NCBI RefSeq assembly: GCF_031143425.1
Contig: NC_090446.1
Location: forward strand, 1,023,515,066-1,023,579,065
Reading direction: 5' to 3'
DNA length: 64,000 nt
Source of the DNA: Pleurodeles waltl
Lineage: Eukaryota > Chordata > Amphibia > Caudata > Salamandridae
Part shown: positions 1 to 11,205 of the stretch, piece by piece
Layout of the letters: each line of letters begins with the position of its first letter
Position numbering within the stretch: the stretch's first letter is position 1
Position numbers and translations under genes: made by a program
Notes under the pieces: model-generated
Told to the model about the DNA's origin: nothing
The model's input: the letters and a program-made list of their open reading frames with translations, nothing else
The model's database searches: none

Positions 1-2900
1 TTGGATTCCTTGAAGATCCTTGTTGGGCTATTTTCTCTCCCTGATTCAGGAAGTATTGAGTGCATTGTATATTCTACATGTGCATTAATCATTGTCTTCA
101 TTGCAGAACTAGTTAGATTTCCAATGAGGTTTTTCTGCATTAGGTATTTTTGCCCCTTTAAGGACACCTTCATGTGTATGTTAAGTGCAGAGTAAAACTG
201 GGACTACTTGAAGAAGTCACCTTTTCCACATCATTTACACCTTCACATAATTCAGTGCTAATAATCATCTGTAAACACCTACTTTCCAACAAACCCTTAG
301 TTTGGGTCCATTTACCCCTACGTCACAAACTTAAGGGTGCAGTAGAGGGTTTTTACTCCTCAGTATGCTCCTACAACTTCAACCTTCATGGTTCCCAACC
401 AGATTTATGAGAACAAAACCTTGTAATGTGCCCCGCATTTGAAATACCAGGGTTCCCAGCTCCCCAAGTTGGTTCCACTTCTAGTGAGAGATTTCTATCA
501 CAATGGTCCCCCTTCCAACATGTTCTTGTTGTCCTCATCTGGTGGGTGGGCTCAAGTTTTTAGAGCTTGGAGATCCATATGCATTGGTCAAGTTCCTAGA
601 CCTATAGACCTATAGAAGGAAGAGGGGTCTTTGTAAAGAATTCTGTCAGCCCATTGATAGGGTGCTTCCAGGTCAACCACACTAGAAAGGGACAAGTTTG
701 CGTATTGCGTGACCCAGCATTGCATGGTTGAAGGTAGGGCCTTCATAAACTACTGGCACTGGAGACCCCATCCCTGGTGTTCATTTTTGATTTTTGGAGG
801 ATCCACCAAACCACCGATCAGAAAATAAAATCTGATTTGCTGCCACCACGTGAACAAATATGTGTGGCAGCCATTTTAGGACTGAGGGACTCAGTTCCCT
901 GTCCTGGAAAATAGTACAAAAACATTATGGGATGTGGGGAAAGGATACCCTACTCCTCTAGGCCTTGTGTGGGAGTGCTGAGGGGAGTCCCCCAGGGCCA
1001 AAAACTCAGGACCACAGACCTATTTAAAAAGCAAATGAGCTCCCTTTCTTTTAATAGAGATGACCTCCCCGGGATGCACTAGTGCCCAGGTGGTCACTGC
1101 AAAGTTATTTATACAGGTTGGGGCATGTGGCCACTCTCCCTGAGACTTCTAGAGGCCACAGTCACAGCATCCCCGGGGCCATAATACATTTCAGTAGGTG
1201 GATGTGCACCCCCCTCACCTTGAGCCATTAACAGGCCCGGGAACCCTATCACCTGCTGCTACAATATATTTCAGAAGGGGAGGAGAGTACGGCACCCATC
1301 CGAGCTATGCGCCACTGCCTGGGACAGCAACACTTTTGAGGCATGCAGTGAGTGCCCCGGTGCCCACCTGTGATACCCACAGCAATTCCAGGTCATGCCT
1401 TCATCGGAGGAGTCTCACAGCCCCTATGGCCCCCACTGGCTCCCAGCCTGCACCGTTCATGGTGTAGCAGGAGCTGGTTGCATCTGTTTGTCCCCACCCG
1501 GGGAAGCAGCTTTTTTCTGCTTCCATTAGGCAGGCGCAAACCTGTGGTCCTTGCCTGCAAAAGAGTGAGAAGGGAGTTTACGTTCCCCTTGCCTGCGCAC
1601 TTGCAGGCAGAGAACTGCAGTGTCCTGGTGGTTGGGATCCCCAGGACGGGGCTGCACCTGGGCCTGGAGGAAGGGGTCCCCTGGGCCACTGAATGGCCCC
1701 TGACCCCTTCCCAGAGAAGAAAAAACAACCCTGGGGATGGGGTCTCCGGGCACCTACGTGGCTTGGGGAAAGGAGCCTTATGCCCCCACCCCAAACATCA
1801 GAAATCAACATCAGGGATGGGGTCCTTGGGCCTTGAAGTGTCGGGCAGCACACCCCAAATAAAACAAATATTAAACTGAACATGAAATGAGCCATGTAGC
1901 TCCTCATTTCACATTCACTGCTCCTGCAAGGAGTGCCCCATAATTCCATGCAAGGGTTTTTTAAAATATTTTTTGGATCCTGGTGGTGTCCTTAGAAGGG
2001 TAATAATCAAGTACGTTTTTATTGTTGTGGAAGGCTGCAGGGAGTCCAGCACCCCCAGCAATGTTAAAAAAAGAGACAATAAGCACCCTGGGTTGTTGAA
2101 TCACTGACCCCAGGAGAGCTTACCATATTTTTTAAATCACTCCGGGAAACCAAAAGTTTGATTTCCTATGATCACTCTCATAGGAATCTTTGCTCTCCAC
2201 TACAGAACATATATCTGAATGTTATCACACCAAATGTGGCAACATTCTAGAACTTTTCTTAGAAAATGTGCTCCGTGTAATTTGGTGTACATCTGTTCGT
2301 CCATTTTTTCACTAAATAAGTGTTTAAAGAGGTTCTCAGGGAAGTAACAAAGGGATTAACCCTCTAAAAAGTTAGAGGAATTTGGACTGGTGGTCCCATG
2401 CTACTCCTGCAGTACCAAAATTCAGAAAATACTCAGAGTTGGTTGGTCGAGAAAGCTTTTTCTTCCATCTGTCATTTCGGTACTGTGGTACAGAACAAAT
2501 CTAATTAACTGTCCACAACATGAGAGAAAATGTTGCAGCTGCCATTACAGGACTTGGGGACTTGACTCCTCAAGACTTAATAAGTGGGTAGAGTGAGCAC
2601 ACCCTGACCCCCAGGCTTGTGGTCAGGGGGTCCATACAGCCCCTCCCATTAATTAAAATAAAAAATAAACCAACCTTGTCACCAGTACAACAGTATGGAC
2701 CCTTGTGGTACTGTGGTATTCCGCACCTTTGCGGGGCAGCTATACTCAAAATAATAATAGAAAAAAGCTGTGCACTTGACTTTGGCTGCACCCTGATGGG
2801 TTGAGCGTATGTCAGGCCGTGCAACCAACTCCCCCTGCGGAGGGCTTTTCCAGGGGGGGGATGAGTATAGGAAATCCAGGGGGTTGAGCATACGCTCAAT
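1..2900. other. No gene recognised; unassigned DNA
   Basis: I see no convincing coding region, RNA gene or element boundary here. The longest open frames (for example 1352-1879 on plus and 1578-1949 on minus) overlap one another in a GC-richer patch around 1.0-1.9 kb, have no recognisable domain, and are most simply chance frames. The patch at about 1020-1940 has the look of old repeat DNA but I could not find ends or a second copy in the window. Confidence 0.5.
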
Positions 2901-2902
2901 TT

Positions 2903-3262
2903 AGAATATGATCAAAAACACAGAAATGTACTGAAAAACACAAAGTTTATAGTGAAATTATAGTTAGGTACAGAAATATCTTGGGAATAGAAATAGAGTC
3001 TTAGCTTACGTTAAAAAAACAGAAACTCACTGAAAAAAACAAAGTTTTAAGTGACATTATAGTTAGGTGTTGAAAGGAGAGAAGAAATAGCATTGAAAAG
3101 CTGAAACAAAAAACTCAAATCTGTCAGTTATATCTTAGCAAACTAAACATTACTTGTTCCCTAGTCAAGCACTACTTATGATCTCACATATTACATCACT
3201 CATGACATGGTAAATAACATAATTGATGAAATTACTGATGAAATCATCCATGGTACTACTAG
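2903..3262 (+). repeat. Left arm of a foldback-like inverted repeat
   Basis: This arm contains two related motifs of about 50 bp, at 2920-2975 and 3019-3073. Each reads roughly as cagaaa, actgaaaaa, aaagtt, gtgaaattatagttaggt, and they are separated by a tcttagctta-type spacer. The same order occurs in reverse complement at 6089-6349 plus 8824-8886. The clearest match is a perfect 16-bp pair, acatcactcatgacat at 3192-3207 and its reverse complement at 6137-6152. The arms are diverged but collinear, which argues for one old element with long inverted ends. No transposase is visible between the arms. Confidence 0.6.
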
Positions 3263-3322
3263 TCACATTACACAAAAACCCCTAAATCTTTTTAAAAAAA
3301 TAAAGTTGGAAGCAAAGGACAT

Positions 3323-3960
3323 GGGGCCAGATGCACAAAGCATTTTTCCGGTCACAAATGGCCCGATTCAAATGTACAAAATACACAATACGATTCAGTA
3401 ACTTGTTACTAACTCGCAGTTTGCATTTGTGATCCGGTTTTTGGAAGGTGTGTCTTTTGAGTGACTTTTCCAGATACCTAATTGTTATTGTATGTAATGC
3501 TGTTGTGCAGCCCATTACGGTCGCAAAACAGTAATACTTTACTACCATTATAAAAGTGGTGGTAACCCATTCGCAACTGAGAAGGGCTTCCCTTAAGAAT
3601 GTTGAAAACAAGCAGGCAGAGGTCCCACGTACCAACGCTTACTCTTAAAAAATTAAACTTGAAAGTTTCATTTATTCTTTTTAATCATCCCGTTTTCCTT
3701 TGAGGAAAACAGGCAGCATTTTATTAAAAAGCAATCACAGACATGGTGGTCTGCTGACCTCAGCAGGCCACCATCCCTGTGATGGATACAGTTCCTAATG
3801 GTCACAAAATGTGACCTAATTAATATTCAGGAGGCAGGATGATTTGCGACCCACTGGTAATCGCAAATTAAGAAATAAACATTTCAGACATTTATAACAT
3901 CAACTATCAAATAAAGAACAAAAAAAAATTGCTATTCTAAAGGTACAGACATCTGGCCCC
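3323..3960. mobile_element. Non-autonomous DNA transposon with GGGGCCAGATG ends
   Basis: The left end reads GGGGCCAGATG and the right end CATCTGGCCCC, an 11-bp perfect terminal inverted repeat enclosing about 640 bp without coding capacity. Internal sequence contains further inverted fragments, such as gatccgg/tgcgacc-type pieces. No clean target-site duplication is visible, so the superfamily is uncertain; hAT-like is a guess. It lies between the arms of the foldback-like structure and so probably inserted into it. Confidence 0.6.
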
Positions 3961-5340
3961 TGTATTCACATACAGGATAGTACACATCCTGCATAAAAAA
4001 GAAATACCCTAAGAACTGGAAGCAACTATGGCTGTACATGGTGAAACTTATATGGTGCACAGTGTACCAACTAGTAAAGACTGGGGTACAAACAGTCCTC
4101 CATGTTAAACAAGGTAAAGGCTGAGGGCACCTGATGTGGGTTGCATGTTTCATAGTAGGTTGTGGGTTAAAGCCAAGGCATGTTGCAAAGAAACTGGTAT
4201 AAAAGCCACATTTCTGATCACAGTATATTATCAACCAGATGATATCCGGGCACATGCTGATGTTAAATATTTGTTTGAAGTTGTAGTGGACAATTCTATG
4301 TATGGAGTATCTTTATAGGTTGTGGATATTTATTTGCATAACTTTGCTGATTATTTCACTGAATAATGTAGAATGTACCCACTGAGACTCACACTGACTC
4401 ACACTGTGGTTCTAAATATAATTCTAAGGTTGAATGCCATTTTGCTCATCTCATGGATGTGTGTATATCTTTAACCAATCTACAGAGGGTTCCCCATAGA
4501 ACTCAGCTGACGGTGTCCCATCAGTGTGTAATGCATACCTGTCAGCCTCTTCACTTGACTTAATAATTGTGGATCATGTGAAGTCTTTAAGAGTGATCCC
4601 ACAACCATGAACAAAGAAACTTTTTTTTAGAGGATGTTCATGTTTTAAAAACATAAAGCCAACGGAAGCATTTTGTTTGTTAGGTAGGTGAATACCAATA
4701 AAAAGTTGGAAGATATGCTATGTGTCCAACATGTGCGTAATGATTATGTTCATTACCACTTGATTGGTGATATGCAGTTGGGCACATGTGTAGCTTGTTG
4801 AAATACTTGACATCCAGAAAGTCTACAGGACACTTTAACAATGATTGTATGATGTCATCAGTGATATCATCAATGATTTCATTTGAGATGCCATCCCATG
4901 ATGTAATATATGAGCGCGTGCTGACATTAAAGAGTTATCATGTAGTGCTTTTGACAATTTCTATATAAACGTAAGATTTGTAGGGTTAAGATATTTACTT
5001 ACAGAAATTCTGTGAAAATTCTGAAACATTATACATTGTTGAAGAATGCATAATGTATTTGTGACTCACAAATGGTTCAAGGCACAGTGTGATTGTAAGC
5101 GTTGTTCTAATGGTGTATGACATTCTGTTAATTTCCTGAGTATGCGTAAGGTTATATCAGAAACTACAGAGGGTTGTAAATAGGACCTGTTTGGGCATGC
5201 CTTACAGGTGCTTATGCATAGATGTGAAGAGATATTTAGCAGGTACATATCATTAGGGTAAATAATGACCAAACACTCTTTTAAACAGTGTACAAGATTC
5301 AATAAATTGCTAATCACAATAATGTCTACAGAGACATTAT
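3961..5340. other. Interior of the foldback-like element; no gene
   Basis: There is no supported gene here. A stretch at about 4850-4890 (gatatcatcaatgatttcat) resembles the inner part of both inverted arms, so this is probably interior sequence of the same old element. The short open frames here show no domain. Confidence 0.45.
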
Positions 5341-5879
5341 GGGGGTGATTCTGACCGCGGCGGACGGCGGTCGCCGCCCGCCACGCGGTTCCCGCCGAAA
5401 GACCGCTCCGCGGTCAAAAGACCGCGGCGGTCATTCTGGCTTTCCCACTGGGCTGGCGGGCGACCCCCGAAAGTCCGCCCGCCAGCCCAGTGGGAAACAC
5501 CCTTCCCACGAGGATGCCGGCTCAGAATTGAGCCGGCGGTGTGGGAAGGTGCGACGGGTGCAGTTGCAATTCTTTTTGGGGCCCTCTTACCGGGGCCCCG
5601 CGGCACCCCCTACCGCCATCCTGTTCCCGGCGGGAGAACCGCCAGGAACTGGATGGCGGTAGGGGGTGTCAGAATCCCCATGGCGGCAGAGCGCGCTCCG
5701 CCGCCATGGAGGATTCTCAAGGGCAGCGGAAAGTCGGCGGGACACCGCCGACTTTCCGTTTCTGGCCGCGGCTGAACCGCCGTGGTCAGAATGCCCAGCG
5801 GTGCACCGCCAGCCTGTTGGCGGTGCTACCGCCGACCTCCGCCATGGCGGTAATTACCGCCAGGGTCAGAATGACCCCC
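5341..5879. mobile_element. GC-rich Harbinger-type MITE (GGGGGT-ATTCTGACC ends)
   Basis: The ends are inverted copies: GGGGGTGATTCTGACC on the left and GGTCAGAATGACCCCC on the right (one mismatch in 16). The interior is dense in GGCGG/CCGCC, inverted-repetitive, and sharply more GC-rich than its flanks. Such CCGCC-rich, 0.5-kb, TIR-flanked elements resemble the subterminal style of the large Harbinger element at 51.5-61.4 kb. No exact 3-bp target duplication is readable. Open frames on both strands within it are by-products of the GC content. Confidence 0.65.
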
Positions 5880-6349
5880 AATGTTTCTTGCACACCTAAA
5901 TACCAGCAAACCAACAGCATGTTATCTACTAATGTGGATGCTTTCACAAATGCTCTCCACGTCTTGCAAGTTGTGAAAGGTTACGCCCATCAGCACTACA
6001 GAGGTGATAGAAAATTGGATCTAAGTGTAGCTCATTGAATACCTTCCAGTATGAAAAGCATTTAGCAAATTGTTAAATTAATTGGATAATGTCATCAGTC
6101 ATGTCATCAATGATGTTGTCAATGACGTCCTAGAATATGTCATGAGTGATGTAAAAGGCAAGGTCATAAGCAGTGCATGGTGGGGGACAGGTTATAGCTC
6201 ACTGAAATATAACATGAAAATTTCACTGATTTTCTTTGTTTCTAGACATTAGTTTTTAACTCATTCCAACACCTAACAACACATTTACTTTAACCTTTGT
6301 TTTTCAGTAAATTTCTGGAGCTTTTAAATCTAAGCTAACAACCTATTAC
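5880..6349 (-). repeat. Right arm of the foldback-like inverted repeat, first part
   Basis: From about 6089 this stretch is the reverse complement of the left arm at 2903-3262. It has the 16-bp match at 6137-6152 and one 50-bp motif at 6266-6319 (caacacctaac, ctttgtttttcagtaaattt). The arm is cut by the solo LTR at 6355 and continues at 8824. The segment 5880-6088 has no recognised feature. Confidence 0.55.
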
Positions 6350-6843
6350 CATACTGTTAGACTTTTCATTCTCGGCGTGGTCTCCCTTAACGTTTTGCCT
6401 CTGCTTCCCAGGTTGTTGATGTGTGCTGGACTCTGATTTTGCTGTTTTTGTTACTCTGGGCACTTTACCACTGCTAACCAGTGCTAAAGTGCAAGTGCTC
6501 CTATACAAAATGTGTATGTAATTGGCTTATCCATGATTGGCATATTAGATTTTTTAGTAAGTCCCTAGTACAGTGCACTAGAGGTGCCCAGGGCCTGTAA
6601 ATCAAATGCTACTAGTGGGCCTGCAGCACTGGTTGTGCCACCCACATAAGTAGCTCTGTAATCATGTCTCAGACCTGCCACTGCAGTGTCTGTGTGTGCA
6701 GTTTTAACTGTAAATTCGACTTGGCACATGTACCCACTTGCCAGGCCTAAACCTTCCCTTTTCTTCCATGTAAGGCACCCCTAAGGTAGGCCCTAGGTAG
6801 CCCCAAGGGCAGGGTGCAGTGTATGGTTAAGGTAGGACATATA

Positions 6844-7372
6844 GGGCCTCATTACAACCCTGGCGGTCATCGTCTGCCTGGGTTGAAATGGTGTTCGTAC
6901 CGCCAACAGGCTGGCGGTGCGGATCGCCATATTATGACCGCGGCGCTACCACCATGGATGTCCCGGCGGTCAGAATCCGCCAGGGCAGCGCTGCTTGCAG
7001 CGCTGCCCTGGGGATTTTGACTCCCCTTACCGCCAGCCTGTCCATGGCAGTGTGGCTGGTGGTAAGGGGAGTTGCAGGGCCCCTGGGGGCCCCTGCACTC
7101 CCCATGCACTTGGCATGGGCAGTGCAGGGGCCCCCAGGCACAGCTCCATCGCGATTTTCACCGGCAGACAGTGCACCCGCCGCACCGCCGCACCGCCGGC
7201 TCCATTAGGAGCCAGCTGCAATGTTACGGCCGACATCCCCGCTGGGCCAGCGGGCGGAAACTCTGTTTCGTTTCCACCCACCGGCCTAGTGGGGATGTTG
7301 TAATGTGGCCGGCGGATTTGTGGCTGCATAGGCGGCCGTTAGGCGGTTCAACCTTGGCGGGTGGTGAGGGCC
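6844..7372. mobile_element. Harbinger-type MITE nested in the solo LTR
   Basis: It is flanked by ATA on each side (6841-6843 and 7373-7375), with ends GGGCCTCA and TGAGGGCC in inverted orientation. The left end continues as CATTACAACCCTGGCGG, which nearly matches the inner TIR of the 9.86-kb Harbinger element (TCATTACAACCCTGGCGG), so it is probably a deletion relative mobilised by similar proteins. The interior is CCGCC/GGCGG-rich with opposing short frames and no gene. Its removal restores the LTR sequence seen in the other copies (ggacat then tatatgtcctg). Confidence 0.7.
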
Positions 7373-7943
7373 ATAGTAATGTGTTTTATATGTCCTGACA
7401 GTGAAATATTGCTAAATTCATTTTTCACTGTTGCAAGGCCTGTCCCTCTCATAGGTTAACATGGGGGCTACCTTTAAATCTGATTAAAGTGTAGACACCC
7501 TTTGGGAGCCGATAGACATGTGGAGTTTGGGGTCTCTGAGCCTACAATTTAAGAATACATCTTTTAGTAAAGTTGATTTTAAGATTGTGTGTTCGAAAAT
7601 GCCACTTTTAGAAAGTGAGCATTTTCTTGCTTATACCATTTCTGTGACTCTGCCTGTTTGTGGATTCCCTGTCTGGGCCAGTTTGACAATTGGGCTGGTT
7701 GCACCTCATGCTAGACAGTGACACAAAGGGAGCTGGGGTGTAGTTTGCATTTCCTAATGAGTCATCTATGCTATTAGCGAGGGGAGGAGTGGTCACTTAC
7801 ACCTGAAAGGGCTGTGCCTGCCCTCACACAATGCAGTCTCCAACCCCCTGGTAAGTGTCTGGGGCCTGGCTTGGGCAAGGCAGGATTTCACAAACAAGAG
7901 AGACTTTGCTTTGAAGTAGGTCTACTTCAAAGGGCAAAATGGG

Positions 7944-7950
7944 TATAAGA
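7944..7950 (+). promoter_or_regulatory. Candidate TATA box of the family A LTR
   Basis: TATAAGA lies at the point corresponding to the TATAAAA in the copies at 37200 and 50809, after the conserved acttcaaagg stretch. It probably marks the U3/R boundary region of the LTR promoter. This rests on position and sequence only. Confidence 0.45.
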
Positions 7951-8823
7951 AGGGCACCCAAAACCACAGACTTTAGAACACTTCTGGAAACCAAGAGGAA
8001 CCTCTGCCTGGAGAAGAGCTGAAGAGCTGAGGAAGAAGAGCTGCCCTGCCTGTGACTGTGCTTTGAGGAGCTATCCTGCAGTTGCTGCTTCTGCCAGAGT
8101 AAGAGGGAAAAGACTGGACTTTGTGTGCCACGGAGCTGTAGAAACGACGCACATCATCGCTGACGGAGGCTGGGGAGATCGCAACCCGCGCCATGTGGTT
8201 TTCGGATCATTGTGCGGCTGGATTCCCAACGCAAACACCTCTGGGTGTGTAAAAACAACGCAAGGCCTGCCCGGACCCGAGAGTGCTGACCGGATCGACG
8301 CATCGCTCTCCTGTGAGAAGAAACGATGCGCCCCGGCCCGACGAAAGGAGAAACGACGCAAGGTCTCACTCCTGACTAAAATAGACGCATCGCAAGCCCT
8401 TTTTGACGCACACTCGCCCGAGGGGGAATATTGTTGACGTGCTCAAGGTACATTTTCACGCTAACAGTGTTAATGTGTGTTTAAAACTACATGATGACTC
8501 TTTTTGTGTTTTAATTGATACCTTGACTTGTGTATTGTGAATTTTTGTCGTTTTGGTCTTGTTTTGTTTTGATAAATATTTTCTATTTTCCTAAACCTGT
8601 GATGTGTCATTTTTTAGTATTTTCATTAAGTTACTGTGTGTGTTGGTACAAATACTTTACACCTAGCACTCTGAAGTTAAGCCTACTGCTCGTGCCAAGC
8701 TACCAAGGGGGTAAGCAGGGGTTAGCTGAGGGTGATTCTCCTTTACCCTGACTAGAGTGTGGGTCCTTGCTTGGACAGGGGGTAACCTGACTGCCAACCA
8801 AAGACCCCATTTCTAACACATAC

Positions 8824-8886
8824 CTAATTATAAAGTCACTTTAACCTTTGTGCAATAAATTTCTGTTTTTTTAATCATTTTCAGGC
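8824..8886 (-). repeat. Right arm of the foldback-like inverted repeat, second part
   Basis: This is the reverse complement of the outer left-arm motif at 2903-2975 (aagtcactttaacctttgtg then aaatttctgttttttt). It is separated from the first part only by the solo LTR, and joining at the CATAC duplication restores collinearity with the left arm. This also shows that the LTR inserted after the inverted structure existed. Confidence 0.55.
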
Positions 8887-8959
8887 AACGCCCCAATAGT
8901 GCATGGCTATTGGTCATGTGCAGTGTAGGTTGGCCCATGCTCATGTCCTGCAGGTGGCC

Positions 8960-10250
8960 AACTCACCACAGCCTGGATGCCGTGGTCAATGTGCTGCTCC
9001 TACCCTTGCTCCCATCCTGCCTGCCCACAGCTCTCTGTCTGCTTGCCACTGCAAACTTCCTCCTGCCCTCTGTGGTCAGCTTTCTACCCCTGCCTTGTCA
9101 CAGTGCCCTCTGTTCTTTATCTGCATGCCCTACTGCTGTCCCACCTGCAGTCTGTGGTCTATTATGCTGTCATTACTCCTCCTCCCTGCTCTCCATTTGC
9201 TGCCCCTGTCCCCCTCCTCCCATGTTCCTTATGTGTGTGTCCCTGCCCACTTCCCTCCTGGTCTGTTGTGCTGCCACTGCTACCGTGCCTCCACTGTCCT
9301 CCTTTCAGGCATTGCCCCCCCATTTCTTCATGTGCATGCCCCTGCCTCTCCTTTGCTGGCCCATTGTGCTACCACTGCCACTGTGCTGCCACTAGACTCT
9401 GTTGCTGCCCCCGCCCACCCCATTCTCTGTGTGCTTCTCCATGCCTCCTCTCTGGTCCACTGTGCTGCCACTCTCCCTGTGCTGCCATTGCCCTCTGTTG
9501 CTGCCCTTGCCTCCTCTTCCCTATCTCTGTGCCCTATGTGCATGCCGTTGACCCCTCTCACCCTGGTCAATTGTGCTGCTGCTGCCTCTGTGCTGTCACT
9601 ACCCTCTGTTGCTGCCCTTGTCCATCTCTCCCTTCCACAGTATTCTGTATGTGCCTGCCCCTGCCCTCTCCCTCTCTGGTCTGTTTTGTTGCCACATCTT
9701 CTGTGCTGTCACTGCCCTCTGTTGCTGCCCTTATCCCTCCTCTGCCCCCTACTGTTGTCCATGTTCACACCCTTAACACCTCACTCCCTGGTCTATTGTA
9801 CTGTGGCTGCCTCTTTTGCTGCAACTGCCGCCCCCCATTCTTTGTGTGCATGACTTGGACCCCTCCCACCCTGGTCCGTTGTGTTGCAACTACCACTGTA
9901 GCAAGATTGCCATTGATTGCTGCCCCAGCCTTCCTCATTCTCTGTGTGCCTGCCACCCTGCATCTTTTGTCTTGCCACTCCCCATGTGCTGAAACTGCCC
10001 TCAGTTGCTGCCCCTACCCCCTTGTTCTCTGTGTGTGTGCTTCTGCCCCTGCTTGCCTGATCCACTCTGCTGCCACTACACTCCGTTGCTGACCCTACCC
10101 TCCTGGCCTCTGCCTCTCAGTCTCTATGTGCGTCCCTCTGCCCTTCCCTACCTGGTCTGTTGTGCTTCCACAGCCCCAGTGTTGCTCCAGCCCTGTATTG
10201 CTGCCACCCTCATTCTCTGTGTCTGTACACATCCCCCTGTTATACAGTTT
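8960..10250 (+). repeat. Pyrimidine-rich minisatellite, about 100-115 bp units
   Basis: A diverged tandem array whose unit contains ggtc(t/c)(g/a)ttgtgctgccac, ccctctgttgctgccc and ctctgtgtgc. The tctgttgctgccc block recurs near 9398, 9493, 9605 and 9717, so the spacing is about 95-114 bp. The strand is C/T-rich with few stops, which creates long overlapping plus-strand frames (8903-9853 and 8977-10092) with no domain. I treat these as non-coding. A short related patch lies at 18070-18270. Confidence 0.75.
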
Positions 10251-11040
10251 CTACGAGTTTAATAGGACTGTGTATATGTCAACTAGAACTTCACAATATG
10301 GAGACTCAGTCTACATATATCATCAGTAAATATTTGTTTGTTTTAGCCAACTCACAGTACCACATCCAAATGGTACCTAATGGTAACCTCGAACATGACC
10401 ACTCTGATTCCCAAGGAATTTGTGGAAGCAAATCTAACCATTTCATTTTGTTACTCTTACATGCCCATGATTTATACAAGAAAGATACAAAATTGCATTT
10501 TCACAACATTTGTTGAAATGATTGTATTCTTGCAAAGAAAGCATGAGCTGTGATTATTAGACAGATGTGACATATCACTGTACTCAGCATTATCAGAATG
10601 GTGAAAAATACAATTTAAGCATGTTAATTGTTACTAATGGCACTCTACTCCTATCTGTTTCTAATCCTATTGTAAAGAGAGTATAGCAGGAGTACCCTCT
10701 TTCAGATGAGTTGAGATAGTTTAACCCCCTCTACCTTGGTCTTAGGTCCCAGTAAGCCAGTCTAAGTGTAGAGGATATCTTTCTTCGCAGGTTGAAGGTC
10801 ATGGTCAGCAGGGCTGCATCTCAGTCACAGTTCAAAGTGGTTTTATGACAATCCCAACATGAAATGCTCTTCTCACCAAGCCTAGCATAGATGTTGTTAA
10901 CATAATAAAACACTGTCCTTATAGCACTGTGACAGAGGTGCAGAACAGCTACTTTGGTTTGCCTGCATAAACAGGTTGTCTCCTAATGAGTACAGAAAGA
11001 GAAAACAAGGGCATCGCATTCTGATTGTACCACCCTGGAC
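10251..11040. other. No gene recognised
   Basis: The stretch contains only short frames and no element boundary, repeat array or RNA gene that I can identify. Confidence 0.5.
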
Positions 11041-11043
11041 TAA

Positions 11044-11205
11044 GGGGCATATTTATAATGCCCTAGCGCCACCTTGCGTCCCATTAACGTAATTATTTTT
11101 TATGTTAATGTGGCCCAATGAGGCCGAAATCCCCGTGCCACATTTACAGGGTGGCGCAATGCATGCATTGTGCCACCCTGTAACCCTTTGCTGTGGAGCT
11201 GTGGA
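11044..11205. mobile_element. Probable MITE fragment, one end only
   Basis: The sequence starts ggggcatatttataatgccc and then contains internal inverted pieces (gtggcgcaatgcatgcattg and tgccaccctgtaa). It looks like the first part of a palindromic TIR element. No matching opposite end was found, so it is either truncated or the second end is too diverged. Confidence 0.35.

Larger units (their letters stand above)
6355..8818 (+). mobile_element. Solo LTR, family A, with CATAC target duplication
   Basis: It starts TGTTAGAC and ends TTTCTAACA, and is flanked on both sides by CATAC (6350-6354 and 8819-8823), the 5-bp duplication expected for LTR-element integration. Internal landmarks are shared with the LTRs at 36180 and 42596: the ctgctaaccagtgctaaagtg block, the tgccacttttagaaagtgagc block, the GACGC-rich stretch at 8140-8420 and the gttaagcct...ccatttctaaca end. 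It is more diverged than those copies. No internal region follows, so this is a solo LTR left by recombination between two LTRs. It is interrupted by a MITE at 6844-7372. Confidence 0.85.

Noticed and set aside
1352..1949. Open frames of 123-175 codons on both strands
   Set aside because: They overlap in a GC-rich patch with no motif, signal or homologue that I can recognise.
5337..6038. Open frames up to 165 codons across the GC-rich MITE
   Set aside because: They cross element boundaries and arise from inverted CCGCC-rich sequence.
8903..10092. Overlapping plus-strand open frames of 316 and 371 codons
   Set aside because: They run through a C/T-rich minisatellite in several frames at once, have Cys/Pro/Leu-rich composition and no domain. 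Stop avoidance follows from base composition.
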